Positions 16,523-25,078 of a stretch of 39,610 bases of DNA are shown piece after piece. A model generated the notes under the pieces. The model was not told the DNA's origin, made no database searches, and saw only the letters and a program-made list of their open reading frames with translations. The DNA is from a virus: IMG/VR virus record IMGVR_UViG_3300032240_002138, positions 1 through 39,610 of that record. One strand, 5' to 3'. Both the position numbers and the translations under genes were made by a program. How positions within the stretch are numbered: position 1 is the first letter of the stretch; each line of letters begins with the position of its first letter.

Positions 16523-17497
16523 TTATTTAAATTTATCGGGGAATAGATTTTTAAACCTAAAAAATATTTTATTGGCTATATATTTTTTATCGAGTTGAGT
16601 GTGTTGTTGAATACAAGCATTTATTCTGTTTTCCGTGGTAGATGCGGATAATGCACGGTCTATAACACTTTTTAAGTCCGACCAGTCTGGTTTGCACCAA
16701 AATACAGAATCATTTTCTCTAAACAAATTTTCTGATATAGTAGAAAACGATGTATCTGGTTTAATTAAAATGTTCATGGCCAACAACGCCTCGAAATCCC
16801 TAAAACATGTTTCTCCATATCCCCAAGGTGATATGCAGATTTTAGACCCAAGTAATAGTTCCGCAAATCTATCTTTTTCGATTTTATTATTGACAATTTT
16901 GGCTACCACTCTCAAATTGGTAATTTTGTTCAATTCTTCTATCAATTCCATACGATGTTTACTTAAAGTTGGGCGTCCTATAAACATTATATCAATGGGT
17001 CTATGATTCAACTCAATTCCATCTCCAGATTTCAACATATTATTTGAAGTATTTATTAAAGAACTGATTGTGTTGGTCATCCCAAAATTATAAATATTGG
17101 TCAATTTATCATAATAGTTTGTAATTCTATCCAAATCATATTCAGTAAATGAACTTTTTCTATATTTTACCCATGAATTTTTATTATAATCATTGAGATA
17201 TTCTTTTTTAAATAGTGATGTTTTTTGATAAGAAAAGACATGTGGATTCATTAATAAATCACAGTTTATTTCATTGAATCCGTCAACACAATCTTCTAAA
17301 ATCGTGGGTCTTATTGGAATTATTGGCGTTGTTTTAAAATTCTTTTCGATATATATGTCGGCATCCGCATTTTTAATTGGAGCATTATATTCATCAATAA
17401 AATTGAGAAATAGTCCATAAGAATCCAATATTTTTTTAGAATTTAAATAAATAAGATATTGTTTATTTGGAGACTTACCATATACGTTTACAATCAT
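16523..17497 (-). CDS. GT-B glycosyltransferase (Glyco_trans_1_2-like)
   Basis: 324 residues beginning MIVNVYGKSPNKQYLIYLNS. The diagnostic segment is KICISPWGYGETCFRDFEAL near residue 226, typical of glycosyl transferase family 1 proteins with the conserved Glu in the FE helix, preceded by IDIMFIGRPTLSKHRMELI at the start of the C-terminal Rossmann domain. The start is supported by a T4-late-like TATAAATA box 4 bases upstream. It lies upstream of the separate promoter for the next minus-strand gene. Confidence 0.78.
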   Translation of the reverse strand: MIVNVYGKSPNKQYLIYLNSKKILDSYGLFLNFIDEYNAPIKNADADIYIEKNFKTTPIIPIRPTILEDCVDGFNEINCDLLMNPHVFSYQKTSLFKKEYLNDYNKNSWVKYRKSSFTEYDLDRITNYYDKLTNIYNFGMTNTISSLINTSNNMLKSGDGIELNHRPIDIMFIGRPTLSKHRMELIEELNKITNLRVVAKIVNNKIEKDRFAELLLGSKICISPWGYGETCFRDFEALLAMNILIKPDTSFSTISENLFRENDSVFWCKPDWSDLKSVIDRALSASTTENRINACIQQHTQLDKKYIANKIFFRFKNLFPDKFK

Positions 17498-17501
17498 AAA
17501 T

Positions 17502-17509
17502 TATTTATA
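17502..17509 (-). promoter_or_regulatory. T4-late-like TATAAATA box
   Basis: Minus-strand TATAAATA, identical to the T4 late promoter consensus, ending 4 bases before the ATG at 17497. It sits in a TA-repeat tract, so chance occurrence is possible. Confidence 0.35.
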
Positions 17510-17536
17510 TATATATGTAATTTGGAAATCTAAAAC

Positions 17537-17546
17537 ATATTTATAT
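17537..17546 (+). promoter_or_regulatory. Candidate late promoter motif ATATTTATAT
   Basis: ATATTTATAT ending 3 bases before the ATG at 17550. The same motif at the same spacing occurs at 38294-38303, and near variants precede other plus-strand genes. No TTGACA-type -35 is seen. Confidence 0.5.
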
Positions 17547-17549
17547 AGT

Positions 17550-18197
17550 ATGAGAAAACCCTTAATGGATAGATTAATCAATGAAGTTGGTGATTTAGGC
17601 GACAGAATGATGCTTGGACTACCTTATACGGCAGGTGGTAGTGTTATAAATGTGGGAGTGCCTACACCATCTTCTCCTGATAATACACAAAATCCTGATG
17701 AATTTGCTACGGATGGAACCAATAATCCAGACCAATATAAGGATGTTGAACCTGATAACAATAGCCAATATTCTCCCGATATTGCAGGTTCTCAACGAAA
17801 TGTAAATGTTGGAATTCCAGACGAAAACACTCAACCAAATAGACCCACCAATACCGCTGCTAATCCAACGAATTATGATACTAATGCCCAATCGAAAGAT
17901 TTGACCGACACCCAAGCTGGTATAAACGATATTAAATATAAAGTTACTCCCGATGAAGTTATTCAAGGTATTAATGCGGAATTAAAATCCGCAGTTTTCA
18001 AAAGACCAGATGTTGCCAAAGCTTTAGTAATTAAGAATTTAAGAAAAGACCCGAAATACTATAGTAAATTAAAATTTCTCAATGTGGATGATAGTTTAGA
18101 TGAATCTTTTAAAAACATGACGCCTCAACAAATAGCAATTGCTAAAATTGTCAGAGAAATGCACGAGAAAAAGAAAAAAAGGGGGCGTTATGAGTAA
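17550..18197 (+). CDS. Putative virion protein with DUF5661-like C-terminal segment
   Basis: 215 residues. The N-terminus MRKPLMDRLINEVGD is an amphipathic stretch ending in I-N-E, resembling a T4-type capsid-targeting sequence. Residues about 25-125 are low-complexity, rich in Asn, Pro, Asp and Gln and probably disordered. Residues about 130-173 (PDEVIQGINAEL then DPKYYSKL) match the pattern of the DUF5661 family also present in the protein encoded at 18875. The C-terminus is strongly basic. It is the first gene of the late-type operon. A role in the head is inferred from context. Confidence 0.65.
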   Translation: MRKPLMDRLINEVGDLGDRMMLGLPYTAGGSVINVGVPTPSSPDNTQNPDEFATDGTNNPDQYKDVEPDNNSQYSPDIAGSQRNVNVGIPDENTQPNRPTNTAANPTNYDTNAQSKDLTDTQAGINDIKYKVTPDEVIQGINAELKSAVFKRPDVAKALVIKNLRKDPKYYSKLKFLNVDDSLDESFKNMTPQQIAIAKIVREMHEKKKKRGRYE

Positions 18198-18873
18198 ACA
18201 AGAAGGTCATAAATTTCCCCAAAAATTACAAGGTAATTGGAAACAGGTTGGAAATGGTAAACCAACAGAATCCATCAAGAAAAACATGAAAGGTCGTTGG
18301 ACAATTAAATGGGGCAACGAGAACGGAAAAACTTTTGGTAAATTAAATAGTAAAATAAATTTTCAAGATAGTTTGAAGGAATATGAAGAAATTGAACAGG
18401 GTGATGAGTTCAATATATCTAGTAAAAGTAAAGGAGATTTAGATTATTTAAAAGAACGTCACATGAATTATAATAGTCATTACAAATATTTGAAAGAAAA
18501 TAAAGAAATTGTGACATTAAAACCTACAGATATACTGTCCGTCAAACAAGGGCAATTATTTGTAAATAATATGCCATTCGAACTCACAGACCCCGACGAA
18601 TCATTGGATTGGCCAAAATCTGTAGAAAATAATGAATTGATTACATGGTTCAGAGGAAATTCGTCAATGGTTAATAGATGGAAACCCGAAGAAATGTCTG
18701 GATATTATACTAATTTAAAAGAAGGAGATGTCAATGCGTTGAACGCTCCTGCAAAAATTCAATATACCGACAATGATGATTATGTCAATTCCACAGACAG
18801 TAACAAAAGTGTGCCAAATGTGGTTCCTCCATTAAATATGGATACTGTCGTAAATTCCATACCAAACATTTAA
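18190..18873 (+). CDS. Hypothetical protein of the late operon
   Basis: 227 residues, not recognised. The start at 18190 (MSKQEGHKFPQKLQG) is preferred over the further upstream Met at 18139, because it is preceded by a good Shine-Dalgarno AAAAGGGGGCG and overlaps the upstream stop by 8 bases. The N-terminal 60 residues are rich in Lys, Gly and Trp (GRWTIKWGNENGKTFGKL), then come acidic and polar stretches with DESLDWP. No membrane segment or catalytic motif is visible. The next gene starts one base after its stop. Confidence 0.65.
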   Translation: MSKQEGHKFPQKLQGNWKQVGNGKPTESIKKNMKGRWTIKWGNENGKTFGKLNSKINFQDSLKEYEEIEQGDEFNISSKSKGDLDYLKERHMNYNSHYKYLKENKEIVTLKPTDILSVKQGQLFVNNMPFELTDPDESLDWPKSVENNELITWFRGNSSMVNRWKPEEMSGYYTNLKEGDVNALNAPAKIQYTDNDDYVNSTDSNKSVPNVVPPLNMDTVVNSIPNI

Positions 18874-18874
18874 T

Positions 18875-19495
18875 ATGAAATATAGAGATTTTTACAAAGA
18901 ATTGAGTGAAGACAATGTATTGCAAGGCGGCATTGGCGATGCTACGGCTCCACATGATGTTATTCCATCGGAATTAGCAATGGGAGTTGCCACCGAAATG
19001 GAACATACAACAGACACAAAAGTAGCTACGGAAATTGCATTAGACCACTTGGCTCAAGACCCACATTATTATACTAAATTGAATGATGCTGGACTTGCTC
19101 CTGAATTTAAAACAGTATCGCCAAGCGGATACGGAAATCCTAATTCAAGTTTTAATCAACAAGATAGACTCGGCAGCACTGTTACTTGTGGACCCGGAAA
19201 TAATATCGTTGGCGGTATTGGTAAAACACCAGATGGACATGTTGATGGTAAACGTGACAGCAATCCTATTGTTAATAAAACCGTTGATATTGATGTTCCC
19301 GAACCACAATTCAATGATTTAAGAGAAGCTATTTTTGAATCTAAAAAATCCAAGAAAAAAGTAAAACCTGCTAATGCGTCTTTATGGAAAGCAAAATTAG
19401 CCGCCGCAAAAAAGAAATACAAATCACAAAAAGATATTAATATTGCCGCCGAGAAAGAATATAAAAAAGCTGGTGGTAAATGGAAAACACATTAA
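18875..19495 (+). CDS. DUF5661-family protein with capsid-targeting-like N-terminus
   Basis: 206 residues. The start MKYRDFYKELSED closely resembles the T4 internal-protein capsid-targeting sequence (MKTYQEFIAE), with a possible L-S-E cleavage site. Residues 29-69 (IPSELAMGVATEMEHTTD, then ALDHLAQDPHYYTKL) are a clear DUF5661 match, a small domain of unknown function common in phages. A glycine-rich central region follows and the last 60 residues are very lysine-rich, ending KKAGGKWKTH, which suggests DNA contact. It probably is a head or DNA-associated protein, which is inference. Confidence 0.75.
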   Translation: MKYRDFYKELSEDNVLQGGIGDATAPHDVIPSELAMGVATEMEHTTDTKVATEIALDHLAQDPHYYTKLNDAGLAPEFKTVSPSGYGNPNSSFNQQDRLGSTVTCGPGNNIVGGIGKTPDGHVDGKRDSNPIVNKTVDIDVPEPQFNDLREAIFESKKSKKKVKPANASLWKAKLAAAKKKYKSQKDINIAAEKEYKKAGGKWKTH

Positions 19496-19498
19496 TTT

Positions 19499-20974
19499 AT
19501 GAGTAATCAAGCATTTAAAATTGGAAGTAAAGCTAAAATTTCACAAGGAAGTGGAATTGATAGTGGTAAAATTGTAACTATCGTGGATAGGTCTGCCATC
19601 AAAACCGATGGACGTAATATCCCAACTAACGTTCAGGGTGCATATAAACCAGTCGATTGGTCACGAGAAGTTGCTATACAATATGCCGATGGCAAATTTG
19701 GCACCATGTTTAAAAATAGAATGACTCCGGTTTCTGGACTATCTGAAAAAGTAAGAACCATTCATGAATTTGCTAAAAAATGCATGATGAATGAAAAACT
19801 TATATTGAAAAGAAAAGACGATAAGATTTACACGGTGAGTGATGACCCCGATGAAAAGAAAAAATCATTTAAAGATTGGGAAACCGTTCGCAATAAAGAA
19901 AAATTGAAAAAAGCTGGATTTTCATTCGATGGTGTAGCTTGGTGGTTACCAACTTCAAAACTCAAACAAGCACAAGAAATTATCGCACAAATAAACAATT
20001 CTCCAATTGAAAAATTGTTGGATAAAGTTGAAGACTTGCCTGAATTTATTGATGCCACCGACGATTTTACTAAAAAGGGTGAATTAACTCGTAAAATTGA
20101 AGGATTTATTGATACATTAAGTGGTGAAGTTGATGCAGTAAAGGCAAGTGAAGCATTTAAATCATATGTTGAATTTTCAACCAAATTCCATTCATACAGT
20201 TTTAATAATATTATGTTGATTTATTTGCAAAACAAAAATGCAACTAGATTGGCAGGTATTAAAAAATGGAATGAATTGCATAGACGTGTCAAACCAGGTG
20301 CTAAAGCAATTTGGATTTTAGCTCCGGTTATAGTTAAAGATGATGACTATCAAGCGGGTGATGATTCTAAAGTGGATGATGCTGTAAAATCCAAAAGAGT
20401 AATTGGTTTTAGAGCAGTTAGAGTGTTTGATGTTGCTGATACCGAAGCAATTGACGAAAGAGGGAATATTCCAGAAAAACCACAATGGCATGGTAATGAT
20501 GAACCCGAAGAAAAAGCCGATAAATTAGTAGAATTGGGTATTAAATTAGCAGATGAATTGGGTGTTAAAGTTGATAGAGAAGCTGCTCGTCGTGGTGAAA
20601 AAGGATGGGCAAAGGGTGACCATATCAACGTTGTGACGGGTATTGCAGGAGCAGGTGCATTTGGAACATTGGTTCATGAAATTGCTCACTCATTAATGCA
20701 TTTTAAAGAAACTTCACCATTTTATGTTAATGATGAAAAACGTTTGTCTAGCGCAGAAATGGAATTGGAAGCCGAAACTATATCATATGTAGTATTAAAA
20801 CACTATGGTTTACCTGCACAACACCATCCTGTGTATTTGGCATCATGGAAAGCAAATAAAGATTCATTCCAAAAACACATGGCTATTATGACCAAAGTAT
20901 CGTCCTTTATTATTAAAAACTTGGATAGATTAGCAAGTAAAACAAATGAACCAGCACCAGCACCAACAGCTTAA
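19499..20974 (+). CDS. ArdC-like domain protein with zinc metallopeptidase domain
   Basis: 491 residues with several domains. Residues about 1-85 look like a KOW/SH3-type barrel (AKISQGSGIDSGKIVTIVD). Residues about 195-310 match the ArdC N-terminal (DUF1738) ssDNA-binding domain: FHSYSFNNIMLIYLQNKNAT, AGIKKWNELHRRVKPGAKAI and WILAPVIV. The C-terminal part is a zincin with HEIAH at 393-397 and a downstream glutamate in MELEAETISYVVLKHYGLP, as in the metallopeptidase domain of ArdC and ImmA-like proteins. ArdC proteins are known as anti-restriction factors of mobile elements. Here the gene is in the middle of a late operon, so the product may be packaged and delivered with DNA; that is inference. 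It overlaps the lysozyme gene by 29 bases. Confidence 0.82.
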   Translation: MSNQAFKIGSKAKISQGSGIDSGKIVTIVDRSAIKTDGRNIPTNVQGAYKPVDWSREVAIQYADGKFGTMFKNRMTPVSGLSEKVRTIHEFAKKCMMNEKLILKRKDDKIYTVSDDPDEKKKSFKDWETVRNKEKLKKAGFSFDGVAWWLPTSKLKQAQEIIAQINNSPIEKLLDKVEDLPEFIDATDDFTKKGELTRKIEGFIDTLSGEVDAVKASEAFKSYVEFSTKFHSYSFNNIMLIYLQNKNATRLAGIKKWNELHRRVKPGAKAIWILAPVIVKDDDYQAGDDSKVDDAVKSKRVIGFRAVRVFDVADTEAIDERGNIPEKPQWHGNDEPEEKADKLVELGIKLADELGVKVDREAARRGEKGWAKGDHINVVTGIAGAGAFGTLVHEIAHSLMHFKETSPFYVNDEKRLSSAEMELEAETISYVVLKHYGLPAQHHPVYLASWKANKDSFQKHMAIMTKVSSFIIKNLDRLASKTNEPAPAPTA

Positions 20975-21800
20975 AGAATCAATCAAACGCTTTATAAAAA
21001 AAGAAATGATTTATAAAGGTAATGTGGGTATAGTAGAGTTGATGGATTTTTATAAAAAAGCCGACAAGTCTCTTGTAACTAAAGTTGATGAATTGTTTGC
21101 CACAGGAGAACCTAAAGCAGCATGGCGAATAGTTCTTCAATTTTTAAATAAACCAATTAATGAAGAAGATATGAACGAATTTAATTGGAAAGCTGCTGCC
21201 GCTGCTGGATTGCTAGGGTTATCTACTCTTGCTACAGGTGCTGCTCAAAAACATAATGCAGTAACCACCCACAAACCAGCCATGACACATGCTGTAAAAT
21301 CTACGGTAGATATATTTAAAGACTCTATAGATACCATATTGAAGCATTATGAGAATAGCACAAACAATCCGGTTGGTGGTTTTGATAAATCCGTAGGAAA
21401 ATGGTTTCCACATAAAAGTATTGAAGGGGGAACTGATACAATTGCATATGGACACAAAATTGTTTCTGGCGAAAATTTCAGTAATGGTTTAACAGATTCG
21501 GAAGCCACGCAATTATTGAAAAAAGATATTTCCGCAAAAGAATCTTTTGCCAAAAGGAAAATAGAAAATTATGACAAATTACCTCAATATGTTAAAAATG
21601 GTATTATTAATGCTTTATATAGAGGTGATTTGGGACCAAAAACTTTAAAATTGATGAATATGGGTCAATGGGATGGAGTTGCGAAAGAATATTTAAATCA
21701 CCCTAACTATACTAGTGGAAAATATCCAAAGATTAAAGAACGAATGAAAATGAATGCAGACGCATTTGAAAAATATGCTGCGGAGTTACGAGGTAAGTAA
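20946..21800 (+). CDS. Lysozyme/endolysin, GH24-like, with N-terminal extension
   Basis: 284 residues. The C-terminal 155 residues resemble T4-type GH24 lysozyme: ILKHYENS with the probable catalytic Glu at 136, then EGGTDTIAYGHKI at 160-172, corresponding to the T-I-G-x-G-H core, and GLTDSEATQLLKKDI, corresponding to the t..EA..LL..D segment. It would cut peptidoglycan for release or entry. The N-terminal 80 residues are a charged helical region of unknown function, with an LKE/S site near residue 9-12, followed by an Ala/Leu-rich hydrophobic stretch (residues 82-100) that could be a membrane anchor or linker. The gene begins within the 3' end of the ArdC-like gene and ends in a TAATG junction. 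Confidence 0.82.
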   Translation: MNQHQHQQLKESIKRFIKKEMIYKGNVGIVELMDFYKKADKSLVTKVDELFATGEPKAAWRIVLQFLNKPINEEDMNEFNWKAAAAAGLLGLSTLATGAAQKHNAVTTHKPAMTHAVKSTVDIFKDSIDTILKHYENSTNNPVGGFDKSVGKWFPHKSIEGGTDTIAYGHKIVSGENFSNGLTDSEATQLLKKDISAKESFAKRKIENYDKLPQYVKNGIINALYRGDLGPKTLKLMNMGQWDGVAKEYLNHPNYTSGKYPKIKERMKMNADAFEKYAAELRGK

Positions 21801-22108
21801 TGGATGAGTATCCAATAATTCAGAATCCGTTTGGTAATATGGGAAATACCGCATCCGACCCGATATATACCATGATGTTAAGGCGTAAAAAGCAATTAGA
21901 TACTCCTGATGCCCCCCTGCCCCCTGAATTAAAATACCAAGATGCTGACATTATGGAATTGGAAGAGTTTTGTAGAAATCATAATATATTGGGATTTAAC
22001 TGTGGAAATATGAATCCCAAAACTGCATTAAGAATATTAAAAGGTAAGATGGGCATCAAAGATGATTATAATAACTCCGTAAAGAGTAATAATCTATTAT
22101 TGGGTTGA
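21800..22108 (+). CDS. Hypothetical protein (102 aa)
   Basis: Starts MDEYPIIQNPFGNMGNT in a TAATG overlap with the lysozyme gene. The middle has a proline-rich stretch (PDAPLPPELKYQ) and the second half contains MELEEFCRNHNILGFNCGNM followed by PKTALRILKGKMG. No family is recognised. The position between the lysozyme and a membrane protein could suggest a virion or lysis accessory, but there is no sequence support beyond the context. Confidence 0.65.
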   Translation: MDEYPIIQNPFGNMGNTASDPIYTMMLRRKKQLDTPDAPLPPELKYQDADIMELEEFCRNHNILGFNCGNMNPKTALRILKGKMGIKDDYNNSVKSNNLLLG

Positions 22109-22119
22109 TATATATTTAC

Positions 22120-23076
22120 ATGAATACACGTATTAAATTTGAACAGAAAGGTGAAGCAACCTTAATTGTAATTGCAATTGTTGCTGTTGTTTGTTTATTT
22201 GGAGGTTTTGTAGCCCATAAAAAATTAGCAGGAAATAGCACAATATCAAAACCAGATACCACCCAACAACAAGCAGTGACGGCGGTGCAAAGTAATATCG
22301 TCGCACAAGATACCAAATTGTTGAATTTAAATATACATAAACTGCAAGATATTGCCGTAATTGCAACGGGAACCGATTATTCATTGGATAAAGTAACGAA
22401 TCCTCCACCAGCAGTAACTGTGGCTAAAGAATTAAATCAACGAGTGATTGCCGAAGCGGGTTATAATCCGTCTATTGAAGAATTGAAAAAAATGCAAAAA
22501 ATGGTAGATGATTTGATTGTATCAAACAAACTTGGACAAATTGCATTAGCCCAAAAAGATAAAGATATTGAACAATTAAGACAAGAAGAAGAACTAATCC
22601 TCAAAGAAAAGGGCAATCAAATTGGAAAATTAAGTGCGATTGCTAAAAAAACCGCAGAAATGGCAGATAATACAAAGTCTGAATTAAATAAATACACACA
22701 ATGGTTTGGTCTGGGTGCAGTATATTATGGATTAAAAACATTTCTGACCACAAGTTTCTGGGTGTTAATTGGTATTGGTATAGTGTGGATTGTGTTACGA
22801 TTATTATCAACAGTGAATCCTATTTTCGGTGCAATTTATGGCATTGTAGATACTATTGGTAGCATGATAATTCATATAATTTCAGTAATTACACCCAAAG
22901 CGTTGAGTATGGCACAAAGCGTAGAGACTAGCACAGTGCATAAATTGGTAGATACCATACAATACGTTAAAGACTCAAATGGCGATATTGAAAAATTGAA
23001 AAGTGAATTAAATACTGCACTTTCAGATAAAGAAAAAAATCTTATTACCGAAATAAAGAAAAAATATAATTGGTAA
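22120..23076 (+). CDS. Membrane protein with coiled coil
   Basis: 318 residues from the ATG at 22120; the frame is open back to a TTG at 22105 but the ATG is preferred. A hydrophobic segment at about residues 13-32 (LIVIAIVAVVCLFGGFVAH) is an N-terminal membrane anchor. Residues about 125-195 are highly charged with heptad-like spacing (KDKDIEQLRQEEELILKEK) and probably form a coiled coil. A second strong membrane span (TTSFWVLIGIGIVWIVLRLL) is near residues 210-235, and a third, amphipathic hydrophobic stretch follows near 240-265. The architecture of two or three spans with a coiled coil would suit a lysis-related or envelope-spanning protein, but no family is recognised. Confidence 0.7.
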   Translation: MNTRIKFEQKGEATLIVIAIVAVVCLFGGFVAHKKLAGNSTISKPDTTQQQAVTAVQSNIVAQDTKLLNLNIHKLQDIAVIATGTDYSLDKVTNPPPAVTVAKELNQRVIAEAGYNPSIEELKKMQKMVDDLIVSNKLGQIALAQKDKDIEQLRQEEELILKEKGNQIGKLSAIAKKTAEMADNTKSELNKYTQWFGLGAVYYGLKTFLTTSFWVLIGIGIVWIVLRLLSTVNPIFGAIYGIVDTIGSMIIHIISVITPKALSMAQSVETSTVHKLVDTIQYVKDSNGDIEKLKSELNTALSDKEKNLITEIKKKYNW

Positions 23077-23086
23077 CTATAAAAAC

Positions 23087-23115
23087 TTGATATATCACAA
23101 GTTTTAGTATACAAT
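23087..23115 (+). promoter_or_regulatory. Sigma70-type promoter with overlapping inverted repeat
   Basis: TTGATA (23087-23092), 17-base spacer, TACAAT (23110-23115), 13 bases before the ATG at 23129. An inverted repeat AAAACTTG/CAAGTTTT (about 23082-23105) covers the -35 box and could be an operator or a weak terminator of the upstream operon. Confidence 0.6.
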
Positions 23116-23128
23116 ATTAATTAAAGTT

Positions 23129-23428
23129 ATGACATACTATATATTAGACACAACCGTTGGAAAATCACCGATATTTTTCAACACTTTAAATGAAGTTATA
23201 AAGCATCTTGAGGGTTCATGCCAAAGATTGCATGGTCTTTCAAGAGAGCAATATATGCAAAATCTTGCAGACTTGGGGCATTCAGCCGATGAAGCCACTG
23301 GTAGAAATTTCATTGTTGCAATGTCGGATACGTTGAATGTGGGTTTGGTAAAGGATAATAGATTATTGCGTTGCGATGTATTCGCTGCAACGCATTATGC
23401 AAATTATCTTACGGAAATGGGTGACTAA
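23129..23428 (+). CDS. Hypothetical protein (99 aa)
   Basis: Starts MTYYILDTTVGKSPIFFNTL, with a mixed alpha/beta composition and a central LEGSCQRLHGLSREQYMQNL segment. No family is recognised and no catalytic motif is seen. It has its own promoter and is followed after 3 bases by the helicase gene, so it probably belongs to the early or middle class rather than to the late operon that precedes it. Confidence 0.65.
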   Translation: MTYYILDTTVGKSPIFFNTLNEVIKHLEGSCQRLHGLSREQYMQNLADLGHSADEATGRNFIVAMSDTLNVGLVKDNRLLRCDVFAATHYANYLTEMGD

Positions 23429-23431
23429 GCC

Positions 23432-25078
23432 ATGCTTCCAAACGTTCAATTCAACTGGCAAGAGCCGTATCATTTCACGGATGAAAATGGTAAAATTTCT
23501 TGGAAACGAGAATTTTTGATTCCCGTAGAAGTTCGTGGACAATTTTTCACATATTGGAAAAAATTGGGATTTTTGCAAAAACAAAAAGGGTATTCTGTTG
23601 CCAAAAAAGAAAAAGATTGGTATTTGATTCAAACTGCCAAGTCAAAGGAAGAGTTTACCAAATCTACTACTACCCCCACCCCCAAAATTGATAATTTTGA
23701 ATTGAAGCCCAGTATCGTAAAAAACACCGATGGATTGCGTCCGTGGCAAGTTGATGCTGTAGCTAAAATATGTTCGGCTATAAACCACTGGGGTGCGGCA
23801 ATTGATGGTTCAGATTTGGGTATTGGTAAAACATATACGGCATGTGGAGTAGCAAGAGAACTCAATATGCGTATTGTAGTAATATGTCCAAAAGCCGTCA
23901 TGGAAAGCTGGCGACGTGTTATAAAGAATCATTTTAAAATGGGTGATAAGTTAGAAGGAATTATCAATTATGAATCTTTGCGACTGGGTAAAAAAGATAG
24001 TCAAATTGCAAGTTTTGTAAAGAAAAGAGACACTCGTAGAAATGAATTTGTATGGAAAATCCCAAAAAACACATTAATTGTGTGGGATGAAAGCCAGAAA
24101 CTAAAAAATGCCAAAACTAAAAACAGTGAAACTTGTTTAGCTGCATTAAAACAAGGATATAAAATGTTGTTTTGCAGTGCAACTAATGCAACAAATCCCT
24201 TGGAGCTAAAAACGGTTGGAATGGCAATTAAATTGTTTGAGAACAACAAACGTTATTATGAATGGTTATATGCCCACGGTGTTGTTAAAGGACGATTTGG
24301 TTTAGAATTTACGGGCAACAAAGATGTATTGAAAAAACTGCATAAAGATATATTCGTTAATAGAGGCACTCGTCTTACAAGAGATACCATCCCAAATTTC
24401 CCAGAAACCCAACTGACCGCAGAATGTTTTTCGATGGAGGAAGATTCTACTCAAAAAATTAATGACATTTATGCTGAAATGTCTAAAGAATTGGCAATTT
24501 TAAATAAAAAAATAAAAAAAGAAAGTAAAAAGGGAGATGAAAATAGACTTACAGTAATATTAAGAGCAAGACAGAAAATAGAATTACAAAAAATCCCAAT
24601 TTTCATTGAATTAATTGAAGAAGCATTGGAATCTGGCATGAGTATTGTGGTATTCCTTAACTTTGAAGATAGTATTAATGCTTTATCCGAAAGATTTAAT
24701 ACAAAGTGTATTATTCGTGGTAGTAATAAGAATGAAGAACGCCAAAAGAATATAGATGATTTTCAATCTGATAAAGAACGATTGATAATCGTCAATGTTG
24801 CTAGTGGAGGTGCGGGGATTTCATTAAATGATATAACTGGCAAATATCCAAGACTTGCTTTAATTTCTCCGTGTTATAGTGCGGTTTTAATGCGGCAAAG
24901 TGTTGGTAGGGTTTGGCGAGACAGTTCGAAAACAAAATCAATACAAAAAATAGTGTTTGTAGGTAATACAATAGAAGAGGAAGTTTGCGAAAAAGTTAAT
25001 CAAAAATTAAAAAATTTGGATTTATTAAACGATGGTGATTTACAAGATGATGAAAAAAGTAATAGTATTTCTGGATAA
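23432..25078 (+). CDS. SNF2-family helicase/ATPase
   Basis: 548 residues. It has the full set of SF2 motifs: LRPWQVDAV (Q/I region) at 102-110, Walker A SDLGIGKTYT at 127-136, motif Ia VVICPKAV, motif II as WDESQKLKN (DESQ at 219-222 in place of DEAH), SAT at about 250, and in the second RecA domain VNVASGGAGISLND (motif V) and MRQSVGRVWR (motif VI). The GxGKT with DESQ and the QxxGRxxR spacing fit SNF2-like phage helicases, which remodel DNA or protein-DNA complexes in replication and recombination. The N-terminal 95 residues are a separate domain with alternating strands. The next gene starts inside its 3' end. Confidence 0.9.
   Translation: MLPNVQFNWQEPYHFTDENGKISWKREFLIPVEVRGQFFTYWKKLGFLQKQKGYSVAKKEKDWYLIQTAKSKEEFTKSTTTPTPKIDNFELKPSIVKNTDGLRPWQVDAVAKICSAINHWGAAIDGSDLGIGKTYTACGVARELNMRIVVICPKAVMESWRRVIKNHFKMGDKLEGIINYESLRLGKKDSQIASFVKKRDTRRNEFVWKIPKNTLIVWDESQKLKNAKTKNSETCLAALKQGYKMLFCSATNATNPLELKTVGMAIKLFENNKRYYEWLYAHGVVKGRFGLEFTGNKDVLKKLHKDIFVNRGTRLTRDTIPNFPETQLTAECFSMEEDSTQKINDIYAEMSKELAILNKKIKKESKKGDENRLTVILRARQKIELQKIPIFIELIEEALESGMSIVVFLNFEDSINALSERFNTKCIIRGSNKNEERQKNIDDFQSDKERLIIVNVASGGAGISLNDITGKYPRLALISPCYSAVLMRQSVGRVWRDSSKTKSIQKIVFVGNTIEEEVCEKVNQKLKNLDLLNDGDLQDDEKSNSISG

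Noticed and set aside
19156-19422. Minus-strand ORF opposite the DUF5661 gene
   Set aside because: Antisense shadow of a clear gene, with no start signals and no recognisable domain.
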